DNA from: Bacteroidales bacterium
GTDB lineage: Bacteria > Bacteroidota > Bacteroidia > Bacteroidales > F082
Direction of reading: 5' to 3'
Assembly: GCA_900771045.1 (NCBI GenBank)
Contig: CAAGMM010000013.1
Coordinates: 1-13,970 of the forward strand
Length of the DNA: 13,970 nucleotides
The notes under the pieces were generated by a model. That model was given only the letters and a program-made list of their open reading frames with translations, ran no database searches and was not told the DNA's origin. A program made the translations under genes and the position numbers. Shown one piece after another: positions 1 to 7,223 of the stretch (positions are counted from its first letter, which is position 1; each line of letters opens with the position of its first letter).

Positions 1-1
1 A

Positions 2-904
2 GGCGAATTCGTCCCGTTTGTGGAATATATGGCCAACGATATTGTGATCAACGTCGCCATCGAACGCGACAAATGTCTTTTAAGCAAGAAAATCATAAAG
101 GACCTGACGACGCTGCTTGACTATCTCGGAAAACAGAAGTCCGACCTCGAAAAAATGAGGTTTGACGTCTTCAACTTTGACGAGAGTTCAAAGACTTTTG
201 ACAAGACGAAGGAGGTTATGACGGCCAAGATTGACGGATTCGGGTTATCACGATATATGGATTCCGGCTGTCCGACAGTCGATTCCATCATCGATTCCAT
301 TTATGCCGTAAAGTTTATGCTTCCGACTTACCGTATGCCCGACGCCCGCGAGATTTGCGAATACATCAGTGCCGACATCAAGTTTGTTGACAGCCTGAAC
401 CAGGTGTTGTCGGCGGTGGTGATGGATTTGAACAAGATGCGTTCCGGCACTAAGACGGCGGAGGGCAACAACGACTTTTATTTAGCAAAAGGTGTCGCGC
501 TTGAGAATGTCAAAGGCCTCAACGTCAATATGTATTTAAACTCCCCGTGTCCCGAGATGCGTCAGAAGGCGGCGGAACTGCAGCACCTGATAAACACCCT
601 CCGATGGATGCAGTATGCGCCACAGGCGGAAGGCGGTGGTCAGCAGGCGAAAGCGGAGCCGGAAAAGACTGTTGACGAGAACGAGATAAAGACTGTTGTG
701 GCGAAGATGAATACCTTGTACAATAAATGGTCTGCCGCCTCGGAAGAGAACAAGCCGCGCCTCAAGGTCGAATTTGACAAGACTGTGACGGAGATGCAGG
801 AAAAGATAAGGATAGTACCCGATGCCGACAAAAACGGCAAACTGAAGGTGATGATCAACGAATTTAATGTGGCCGTCGAATCGTTGTCCGCACTGATGCG
901 ATAA
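2..904 (+). CDS. Unrecognised helical protein of the secretion operon, 5' end outside the window
   Basis: I do not recognise this protein. The frame is open from the first bases of the window, so the gene very probably begins upstream; GTG at 20 and ATG at 29 are possible internal starts but nothing favours them. The visible ~300 residues are mostly predicted helix. There is an N-terminal charged helical region, then a Gly/Gln/Ala/Glu/Lys-rich linker (around residues 200-220 counted from GTG 20), and a C-terminal helical, coiled-coil-like segment with regularly spaced Leu/Val/Met. I see no signal peptide, no membrane segment and no enzyme motif in the visible part, so it is probably cytoplasmic. 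It lies on the same strand as the vWA-RING/E1/T6SS genes, but a 207-bp gap holding a repeat element separates them, so membership of the same transcript is inferred only. It could be a structural or adaptor protein of the apparatus. Confidence 0.75.
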   Translation, partial: GEFVPFVEYMANDIVINVAIERDKCLLSKKIIKDLTTLLDYLGKQKSDLEKMRFDVFNFDESSKTFDKTKEVMTAKIDGFGLSRYMDSGCPTVDSIIDSIYAVKFMLPTYRMPDAREICEYISADIKFVDSLNQVLSAVVMDLNKMRSGTKTAEGNNDFYLAKGVALENVKGLNVNMYLNSPCPEMRQKAAELQHLINTLRWMQYAPQAEGGGQQAKAEPEKTVDENEIKTVVAKMNTLYNKWSAASEENKPRLKVEFDKTVTEMQEKIRIVPDADKNGKLKVMINEFNVAVESLSALMR

Positions 905-910
905 AATAAA

Positions 911-927
911 GGTGAGTTCTATAAATT
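911..927 (+). repeat. Interspersed 17-bp repeat, copy 1 (left end of the element)
   Basis: GGTGAGTTCTATAAATT begins 7 bp after the stop codon of the first gene. It differs from the other copies by one base (A for G at position 5). It forms the left terminal inverted repeat of the 197-bp element. Confidence 0.7.
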
Positions 928-1090
928 CAACGAAATAACGCAAAATAATATGAAAAATTTAAAATTTCTTTTCCGTGCTTTTGACCGCTTTTCGGCATCT
1001 TGCCGTTTATCAATCGGTTGCATAGCCCGCTATGCGCGCTCTTTCTGCACAGCAATCTGCTCGAAAATCGACTCAAAATCACTGGAAATT

Positions 1091-1107
1091 AATTTATAGA
1101 ACCCACC
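1091..1107 (-). repeat. Interspersed 17-bp repeat, copy 2 (right end of the element)
   Basis: AATTTATAGAACCCACC is the reverse complement of GGTGGGTTCTATAAATT. It ends immediately before the start region of the next gene (GTG 1112 or ATG 1118). It is a perfect inverted match to the copy at 9439-9455, so the two bracket the seven-gene block. Confidence 0.75.
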
Positions 1108-1117
1108 TAAAGTGAAA

Positions 1118-1918
1118 ATGAGATTGTCTGTCAAAATATCATTATGGTTCATCGTGACGATGTTGTCTGTGGCTCTGCCGCACGCCCCGGCTTCATCGCA
1201 AGTGTATATCGACTATGTCGAGTTTGATGACGGGACGTCGCCGGCAAGTATAGCAAGGCAGCTCGGCGAAGTGCGCTCCGAAATAGAACTTCTCGACAAA
1301 AGTATCGACAACTTCAACGATGTCGAGAACCTGCGTTACGAAATACAGAAATATAAGGGCGCGATAACCTATTACGACCCGTATGTGAATAAGAACGACG
1401 AGACATATCAGGCCTACGAAGACTGTAACAAGGCGTATTTCAACCTCCTCCAAAAGGTTGACGAGTTGACAGTTCTTGAGCAAAAGCAGAAAACATACCG
1501 TAAGACAGCGGCATTGATAGCGTCATCATCGCAGAAAATGGAGGCTCTCGAAAAGTCGGCGAAAGACTTTTTTGATAAAAAGAACGCCGATTCACTCGCG
1601 GTCGTAAAGAAACAGGCGGAGACGTTAGTTCAAACCGTCAGTATGATGGTCGCAGAGAATAACGAGGCGTTGTCGGATTATCCCGATATAGCCGACGACA
1701 AGGCGAAACTCGAGGCGCGAAAGGCCGTTATAGACTCTATGGAAATCCAGAAAAGGGATATTGGGGACTTGATTTTCAAGGGTGTAGTCGTTTTCGGCAT
1801 CCTTTTCGGCCTCGTCAACATGCTTATTGCGAAGAAAGAGGCCGCCAAAGCTATGAAGGCCAGCGGAATGGCTCTTCTCGACAAAGAATCAAAAAACAAA
1901 GATATACCGACGATATGA
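1118..1918 (+). CDS. Exported, single-pass membrane protein with helical periplasmic domain
   Basis: I do not recognise the family. The N terminus is a signal peptide (basic start, hydrophobic core, cleavage plausible after the Ala-Ser-Ser-Gln stretch near residue 28). About 185 residues rich in Glu, Lys, Asp and Leu follow with a helical, coiled-coil-like pattern. A single membrane helix lies near residues 217-238 and is followed by a basic cytoplasmic tail of about 28 residues. The predicted layout is a type I membrane protein with an elongated periplasmic part, as expected of a membrane or envelope-spanning subunit. The stop overlaps the start of the vWA-RING gene in an ATGA, so the two are translationally coupled and probably interact. 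I prefer ATG 1118; GTG 1112, directly abutting the repeat element, adds two residues. It may be the local counterpart of an accessory membrane subunit of Bacteroidota T6SS, but I cannot assign it to one. Confidence 0.85.
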   Translation: MRLSVKISLWFIVTMLSVALPHAPASSQVYIDYVEFDDGTSPASIARQLGEVRSEIELLDKSIDNFNDVENLRYEIQKYKGAITYYDPYVNKNDETYQAYEDCNKAYFNLLQKVDELTVLEQKQKTYRKTAALIASSSQKMEALEKSAKDFFDKKNADSLAVVKKQAETLVQTVSMMVAENNEALSDYPDIADDKAKLEARKAVIDSMEIQKRDIGDLIFKGVVVFGILFGLVNMLIAKKEAAKAMKASGMALLDKESKNKDIPTI

Positions 1919-4368
1919 ATAATGTTTTCAAGAAAATAATGGGATATGCCGCCGTCGCCTGGCTGATGTTTGCGTCAGGTGGCGTGTACGGACAGGAGCA
2001 GTTTAAATTAGATATAGTTTTTGACAGCATTCCCATCGTCTTCGATGAGGAAATGGATACGATGTTTGCCAATTTCAAATTCAAGTGGAATGACGACATC
2101 GTCAATGTGGGCGATCTGTCTCAATATAACATCGAGTTTTCCGAGACGGATGTTCATGCCGGTTCGGGTAAGGTTTCGGACAATATATCGCTTGAAAGCA
2201 GCAACAGCTATCTTTCCAGTAAGTTGTCGATAGTGGTTCTTGCCGACAAGAGCGTTTCGATAAGCGACGAAGCTATGGAGAAGCAAAGACGCATCCTGCG
2301 TTATCTGTTCAATCTGTGCGAAGACGTCAACTTGAGATTCTATGTCTCGGCTATGGATGATATGGTCACGATGACGAAGGAGATGACGACGATGGACGAA
2401 CTCAACAGGTGGATTGTGTCGAATCTCTCCGTGCAGTCCGAAGCCGACAAGTACCTGTATGAGGCTATGGCCTCTAAAATAGAGGAGATTTCGGGGCTTT
2501 CCCACGAATGTTATCAGAGTGTGCCGCACAACACTTCGCTGCGCGACGATTCCGACAAGATTTTTGTCGTTATGACAGACGGCAAAGTAAAGAATGCCGA
2601 CAGCACCTTCATCGGCGGAAAGGATTTCTTCAAAATGAAGAGTTTCTTCGTGAGTCGGTTCAATTCCCGGATAAAGAACGGCGAATTGACGAATCTGCCC
2701 ACGTATTTTATATACGTAGGTGATGAGGAACACGCCGACGAAGCCGAGCAGGAACTCAGCATCATCAGCGATATGTCGAATAACGATGATTTCCGCGACG
2801 AATATTTCGTCAAAAATTACGACTTCGCCTCTCTTGAACGTCAGGCGAAAGACATATTGGGAGGGCTTCACACGTCATACAAAATCACTTTCAGGAATGA
2901 CCCCGGCAAGGTTTTTGGCGGGCAGGAACTCACCCTCAGGCTTCTCGTCAAAAGCGATGTCGGTACGGCTGAAGGTTCGACACGTTATGTGAAAGGCAGC
3001 AGAATGAAGCCGTTTGTAGTTGTTCCAGACCTGCGTCCGTGGCAGACTGCATTATACGGATGGATCGGCGGGGCGATAGCGGCATTTGTCCTAATCCTCT
3101 TGTTGTATTTCATCTTACAGTTTGTTTTTCCCCGCATCAAATACAGACGCTTCCTCAAACGCCACGTCAAATGTTATGACCACGACACCCCCGATGTGTC
3201 GGAACAGTGCTGTTACTGCAAACAGAAGTTCTATCTGGGCGACAAAATAGTGACGAAGTGCAAGCACACTGTGCATTGGGAGTGCTGGGAGGAAAACCGC
3301 GACCGCTGCCCGGAATACGGCAACGGGTGCGAAGACGGTTTTTATTACTACAACCGCGACAACCTGCGTGATTCGCGAAACACGACTCCCAAACTTAAAT
3401 GGATGATGCTCGGTATGATTTCCGCGTTTGTCGTATGGTGTCTGCATCAGGCTATACCCAACGAGAAGGTCGCATCTAATTTCTTTGAATGGTTTGTGAG
3501 GATGGTGAAATACGGCTTTGGTAATAATCAGTCCTCCGATGCGGCTCATACATTGTTGAATATGAGGATTAAACTTCAGGAGATTGTGCTTATAGGTATG
3601 CAGTTCGGCTTCATAGTCACGTTAGTGTTTCGATATCATTTATATACCGACCAGCATAATGCACGCGGCATGTTGAAAAATATCGCCCTCTCCATAGTTA
3701 ACATGTGTATATGCGGAATAGCGGCTTTGATAGGTTCGGCGTTCTTTATCCTTATGGGCAAGGATTACAATTGCTTCTGGACGGACTTTTTGCCATGGCT
3801 TCTTTTCGGCTTTGCCTTGATGTGGCTGATAGTGCCTAAGACCGATTCCTGTCTGAGAACCGCCATTTTTGCATCTGTCTTATCCGTCATCGTGGGATAT
3901 GTATACCTCTATATGATACCGTTTAAGGGAAACCTCGGACTGTTTTCCTATCTCAACAGCGTCGTGTCGATGATGATTATCGGAGTCGGGTTCGGTCTCG
4001 GCGTGGCCGTGAAGCCCCGTTTCTCAAACAAATTCTTCCTCCACGTCGGAGAGTCGGTGAAGGGTCAGGATATAGCCATCTATAAATGGATGATGTCGTC
4101 GGGCGGCTTCAGAAAGGTCTCGATAGGACGCGACTTCCACTGTATGATTGATATGCGCTGGGACAACAGCGACGGCATCGACGGCAAACAGGTCGAACTG
4201 TATCTCAAAAACGACCTCCCATACTGCCGCATCCTCGCCCCAGGAGTGAAAACCGGCACCGACTATATCTCGAAAACAAGGGAAATAAACGAAGAAATCC
4301 GCTTGGATAACGGAATGGTCATAAGGATAGGTAAGACGACATTCTCATATTTTGAAAAAGACAGATGA
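1915..4368 (+). CDS. vWA - RING-H2-like - polytopic membrane - FHA-like protein
   Basis: This 817-aa protein has an unusual domain order. Residues 1-26 are a signal peptide. Residues ~103-315 form a von Willebrand A domain with an intact DxSxS metal site (D111, S113, S115) and D222 in an M-T-D-G motif. A membrane helix lies at ~377-403. Then comes a zinc-finger-like cluster spaced C432-x2-C435-x13-C449-x-H451-x2-H454-x2-C457-x7-C465-x6-C472. The ligand order C-C-C-H-H-C-C-C is that of RING-H2 fingers, with only the last spacing (x6 instead of x2) unusual. Six more hydrophobic helices follow (about 495-513, 553-574, 586-612, 623-641, 646-668, 676-698). The end (~706-817) resembles an FHA domain: an I-G-R at 737-739 and a final strand pair around L797-D-N-G and I-R-I-G. 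Topology puts vWA in the periplasm and RING and FHA-like parts in the cytoplasm. It overlaps both neighbours by 4 bp. The domain reading is firm for vWA, good for RING, fair for FHA. I infer an E3-like or scaffold role beside the E1. Confidence 0.9.
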   Translation: MNNVFKKIMGYAAVAWLMFASGGVYGQEQFKLDIVFDSIPIVFDEEMDTMFANFKFKWNDDIVNVGDLSQYNIEFSETDVHAGSGKVSDNISLESSNSYLSSKLSIVVLADKSVSISDEAMEKQRRILRYLFNLCEDVNLRFYVSAMDDMVTMTKEMTTMDELNRWIVSNLSVQSEADKYLYEAMASKIEEISGLSHECYQSVPHNTSLRDDSDKIFVVMTDGKVKNADSTFIGGKDFFKMKSFFVSRFNSRIKNGELTNLPTYFIYVGDEEHADEAEQELSIISDMSNNDDFRDEYFVKNYDFASLERQAKDILGGLHTSYKITFRNDPGKVFGGQELTLRLLVKSDVGTAEGSTRYVKGSRMKPFVVVPDLRPWQTALYGWIGGAIAAFVLILLLYFILQFVFPRIKYRRFLKRHVKCYDHDTPDVSEQCCYCKQKFYLGDKIVTKCKHTVHWECWEENRDRCPEYGNGCEDGFYYYNRDNLRDSRNTTPKLKWMMLGMISAFVVWCLHQAIPNEKVASNFFEWFVRMVKYGFGNNQSSDAAHTLLNMRIKLQEIVLIGMQFGFIVTLVFRYHLYTDQHNARGMLKNIALSIVNMCICGIAALIGSAFFILMGKDYNCFWTDFLPWLLFGFALMWLIVPKTDSCLRTAIFASVLSVIVGYVYLYMIPFKGNLGLFSYLNSVVSMMIIGVGFGLGVAVKPRFSNKFFLHVGESVKGQDIAIYKWMMSSGGFRKVSIGRDFHCMIDMRWDNSDGIDGKQVELYLKNDLPYCRILAPGVKTGTDYISKTREINEEIRLDNGMVIRIGKTTFSYFEKDR

Positions 4369-5525
4369 AGCCGGAAAATAACGAAATAGATGTCTTCGGC
4401 GAACTGCCGTGGTTTGATGCCGACACAGTGCGTAAGGCACGCGTCATCGTCGCCGGAGTAGGCGCACTCGGTAACGAAGTGCTGAAAAACCTCGCCCTTT
4501 TCGGCATCGGGCACATCTTCATCGTTGACCCCGACATCGTTGAAAAAGGCAACCTCTCGCGTTCTATACTCTTTCGACGGCCCGATGCCGAAAAGGGCGT
4601 GCCGAAAGTGGAGGCCGCCGCAAAGATGATACGCGAAATCAACCCCGACATCGATGTCGAATATGTCAGGGGACGCCTCGCCTCCGATGTAGGCCTCTCG
4701 GTCTATCGCAACTCCGATGTCGCCGTGGGCTGCCTCGACAACAAACTCGCACGACTACAGCTTAACAGAATATGTATGAGGGCCGGCATTCCGTGGATCG
4801 ACGGCGGCATCGAGGATATGACCGGCTCAGTCAAAGTCTTCAAACCCGGCCTGAACTGCTACGAATGCCAACTCTCAAACACCGATAAAGACATCATCGC
4901 CGCAAGGCTCTCGTGCTCCGACATAGCGAAAAGGAACATCGCCGCGGGACACGTCCCGACAACGCCCGTCATAGCCTCGGTGATAGGCGCAGTCCAAGCA
5001 CAGGAAGCACTCAAAATCATTCATAAAAACAAAGACTTCGACGATTTGTGCGGCAAAATATTCTATTATGACGGCCTTTCCGTTGAAACCGGCGTCTTCG
5101 AGATGCAGTCATTCAGCGACGAATGCCCGTCACACGAAAAATGGAACGACATCATCACAATAAAAGACTTGAAAACCAATGCTACAGTGAAACATGCACT
5201 CGAAATCCTGAAAAACAAATTTCAAACTTCTTCAGTCGAGATAAACCTGAGGAATGATAAGTTCGTCGATAAAGTCATATCACGCGAAAACGGAAAAATA
5301 TTCACGCCGATGCTTCCGGAATCGAAAATCCCAGACTATATTGACGACATTCCGGAATTGCGCATTCAGCCTCAGAACTGCCTCAATCAAAACGTTTTTG
5401 AAAACATCAGCGACGACTTCCCATATAAAGAACTGACACTTAAAGAAATCGGTATTCCATACAACGACGTCATACAGGTGACGACCGACAAAGGCCTCGC
5501 ATACGTCGCTGTTGATAACAACTAA
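4365..5525 (+). CDS. E1-like (ThiF/UBA3-type) ubiquitin-like protein activating enzyme with C-terminal ubiquitin-fold-like domain
   Basis: Family knowledge: E1-like enzymes adenylate the C terminus of a ubiquitin-like protein and often form a thioester with it. Seen here: a nucleotide loop G31-V-G-A-L-G36, D55 and D57 ending the second strand, N63 and R66 (the conserved N-L-x-R motif), K81 and the D125-N126 pair. A zinc site is formed by C165-x2-C168 and, later, C254-x2-H257, with His replacing the usual last Cys. C184 sits in R-L-S-C just before the P-x4-I-x2-G-x2-Q-A-x-E-A-L-K helix, where UBA3-type enzymes carry the catalytic Cys. Residues ~262-386 form an extra domain whose end (355-372, K-E-L-T-L-K-E-I-G...) closely resembles the E2-recruiting ubiquitin-fold domain of eukaryotic UBA3 as I remember it. 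The start overlaps the vWA-RING stop by 4 bp, and the TssG-like gene follows after 10 nt. The substrate Ubl and an E2 are not in view. MoeB/ThiF sulfur-carrier activation is less likely because of the C-terminal domain and context. Confidence 0.9.
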   Translation: MKPENNEIDVFGELPWFDADTVRKARVIVAGVGALGNEVLKNLALFGIGHIFIVDPDIVEKGNLSRSILFRRPDAEKGVPKVEAAAKMIREINPDIDVEYVRGRLASDVGLSVYRNSDVAVGCLDNKLARLQLNRICMRAGIPWIDGGIEDMTGSVKVFKPGLNCYECQLSNTDKDIIAARLSCSDIAKRNIAAGHVPTTPVIASVIGAVQAQEALKIIHKNKDFDDLCGKIFYYDGLSVETGVFEMQSFSDECPSHEKWNDIITIKDLKTNATVKHALEILKNKFQTSSVEINLRNDKFVDKVISRENGKIFTPMLPESKIPDYIDDIPELRIQPQNCLNQNVFENISDDFPYKELTLKEIGIPYNDVIQVTTDKGLAYVAVDNN

Positions 5526-5535
5526 CACAAAGACA

Positions 5536-6315
5536 ATGCTTCTCAACGACGAAAATATAGTAAAAACAGGAGACATCAAGGCGGAACTGCTGATTTCCGC
5601 ACTTTGGGACAAGATAGACGAATGGACGGTCTCGTACGACGGTACGTTCAACAGGAATTATGCTGAAGACATTGTCGAAGCCGATATCAACATGGGCGAG
5701 ATCACTTTGTCAAGAAACGGCATTTACGATGTCCTTCCGGAGCTTATCTTCTTCAGAACCAACGACTTAAGTTCTTTGGACAGCCGCGATTTCAAAGAAC
5801 AGGACGACAAACTGCACCTCAGGAAGAACCATATAATCGGCTTCTTCAAACCTTTCGACTCTATGCTTTTCAACAAGTCGGTTCAACTTGAAAAACTGCT
5901 CAACGAATGTGAGGACGATAGTCTGCAGTCACTCCTGCTGCACTATTTCGACTACGACATCACGGAGGAAAAAAACATTTTCGTTAAAAAGTTCGCGCCG
6001 ATGATGCTTTTCGCCGCAAGGCTGAGAGGCGATTTCCGCAAACTGTCGGCGATATTGTCTGCCGTGACCGACTGCTTTGTGACGTATTTTGTAAAAAAAC
6101 GGCATGTCCGCTTCATCATCATCAAGGAAAACCTTAACTCGGCTGAATATAAACAGTTCACATCCGAATTGAAACCGCTTTTCGATATGGTGGAAGAAAA
6201 ATTTATACCTTTTGACGCGCGATTCGACTACAGAGTGAAGGATTACAGCCACGATTTCGCCTTTCGCGGCGATTTCCCTCTTCTTTTGGATTACAATACA
6301 TATTTTATGAAATAA
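5536..6315 (+). CDS. tssG: TssG-like T6SS baseplate protein (diverged)
   Basis: The protein has 259 residues and is soluble, with no signal peptide. TssG, with TssF, TssE and TssK, builds the baseplate wedge of type VI secretion machines. The assignment rests on position, immediately before tssK-, tssE- and tssF-like genes, and on weak sequence features. These are an L-S-R-N-G-I-Y-D-V-L-P-E-L segment in the N-terminal third, a G-F-F-K-P-F-D segment near residue 103, the helix L-S-A-I-L-S-A-V around residue 175 (where TssG has its docking domain), and the C-terminal F-P-L-L-L-D-Y-N. The protein is shorter than typical proteobacterial TssG (about 300-350 aa). ATG 5536 is chosen over an upstream TTG at 5512, which would run into the E1 gene. 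It is the first baseplate gene after the E1 and is almost certainly co-transcribed with it. Confidence 0.7.
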   Translation: MLLNDENIVKTGDIKAELLISALWDKIDEWTVSYDGTFNRNYAEDIVEADINMGEITLSRNGIYDVLPELIFFRTNDLSSLDSRDFKEQDDKLHLRKNHIIGFFKPFDSMLFNKSVQLEKLLNECEDDSLQSLLLHYFDYDITEEKNIFVKKFAPMMLFAARLRGDFRKLSAILSAVTDCFVTYFVKKRHVRFIIIKENLNSAEYKQFTSELKPLFDMVEEKFIPFDARFDYRVKDYSHDFAFRGDFPLLLDYNTYFMK

Positions 6316-6327
6316 AATAATCTGATT

Positions 6328-7206
6328 ATGAATAATTTAGATGAAAGAATAAATTGGCATTCAGGGATGGAGGTGACACCGGAGACGTTTGTCGTCCACG
6401 ACAATATCTCGTACGTCTATCGAACTATGCTTCGACGAATCTTGTCAACCTCAGTATTCGGCATCATTCCCGGGTTTGACTTCAATATAAAGGCTTCCGT
6501 ATCAGGCAAAAGCCTCGTTATCAGTCAAATAGACTGCGACGTAATGCTGAAAACCGGAACCGTTGTCAGACTTCATAACGACGGCATTATGGAATACGAC
6601 ATACCCGAAACCGATGCCGAACAACTCTTCCTCATAGCGACACAATCAGAAATGCAGGAAGCGGAATGGGACGAAACGAATATGCTTGTTAATTCCAGCC
6701 ATTACCGCCTCGGCACTTTGCCAAAGCACAACGAGGGTTTCCCACTGCTGAAGATAAGACGCAGCGACGGACAGTGGGCTGTTGACGACGGCTATATCGC
6801 CCCATTTGCGGCCATATACGATTCAGAAAAACTGAAGAGATTCCTCGCGGAAGCGAAAAAACTCGTTGAAATAATAGTCGCACACCAGTCAATGGAAAAG
6901 ATAACGAACCACTGCGTCATAGACATTTTGTCGGACCGTCTTGACTCGATTGCCGACTCCGATGCGAGCAAGGATTTCGGGGATGTGTCGCAACTGATAA
7001 TGAACGCGGTAAAAAGGCTTATCATTTGCGATGCCGCGACAAAAGGCAGATTTGAGTTCTACGATATGGAACCGTTTTTCACGTCCTTCATAAAAATACT
7101 GAATGATGCCGTAACCAAACTCGACGAATTGGCGACAATCGTTCCCGAGCCTGAACCCGAACCAGAACCGGAGCCAGAGCCCGAAGAATATTTCCCGATA
7201 ATATAA
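6328..7206 (+). CDS. tssK: TssK-like T6SS baseplate protein, short, with acidic Pro-Glu tail
   Basis: TssK is the trimeric adaptor between baseplate wedge and membrane complex. The start carries the family's pattern I-N-W-x2-G-M-x4-P-x2-F (residues 8-21), followed by the H-D-N and R-x2-L helix and the F-G-I-I-P-G-F-D-F-N shoulder strand. It has 292 residues, much shorter than the 440-450 aa of proteobacterial TssK. The N-terminal shoulder and helical middle seem present, but most of the C-terminal head, which in classical systems contacts TssL/TssM, seems missing. Instead the protein ends in seven Pro-Glu repeats and E-Y-F-P-I-I (273-292). Varied codons in the repeats argue for selection on the peptide. 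The shortened head fits a system without the TssJLM membrane complex, as known for the Bacteroidota T6SS subtype. It starts 12 nt after the tssG-like gene. Confidence 0.75.
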   Translation: MNNLDERINWHSGMEVTPETFVVHDNISYVYRTMLRRILSTSVFGIIPGFDFNIKASVSGKSLVISQIDCDVMLKTGTVVRLHNDGIMEYDIPETDAEQLFLIATQSEMQEAEWDETNMLVNSSHYRLGTLPKHNEGFPLLKIRRSDGQWAVDDGYIAPFAAIYDSEKLKRFLAEAKKLVEIIVAHQSMEKITNHCVIDILSDRLDSIADSDASKDFGDVSQLIMNAVKRLIICDAATKGRFEFYDMEPFFTSFIKILNDAVTKLDELATIVPEPEPEPEPEPEPEEYFPII

Positions 7207-7223
7207 CCTAATATACATGCAAG

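Larger units (their letters stand above)
911..1107. mobile_element. MITE-like element with 17-bp terminal inverted repeats
   Basis: The gap between two genes is almost filled by a 197-bp block. It starts with GGTGAGTTCTATAAATT (911-927) and ends with AATTTATAGAACCCACC (1091-1107), inverted repeats matching at 16 of 17 positions. TAAA flanks both ends (907-910 and 1108-1111) and could be a target-site duplication, although it is short and A/T-rich. Inside are two dyads: CGGCA/TGCCG at 993-1005 and GCATAG/CTATGC at 1020-1035. A 49-codon ORF (950-1099) runs through it and stops inside the right repeat; it resembles no protein I know and is probably incidental. No transposase is present, so mobility would need one in trans. 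The element could instead be a structured intergenic repeat. It may carry the promoter or a transcription break for the downstream genes, but I see no convincing Bacteroidota promoter. Confidence 0.55.

Noticed and set aside
950..1099. A 49-codon + strand ORF within the repeat element
   Set aside because: It lies wholly inside the repeat, ends in the terminal inverted repeat, is rich in Arg/Ser/Cys without any recognisable motif, and is best read as incidental.
2008..2871. A 287-codon - strand ORF
   Set aside because: It is antisense to the vWA domain with its intact DxSxS site; no independent evidence of coding.
4365..5525. MoeB/ThiF-type sulfur-carrier activation for the E1
   Set aside because: No moaD/thiS, molybdopterin or thiamine genes are nearby, and the additional C-terminal ubiquitin-fold-like domain points to a conjugation E1. 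It is not fully excluded.
5512..5535. TTG start for the tssG-like gene
   Set aside because: It would overlap the E1 gene; ATG 5536 is the normal start codon nearby.
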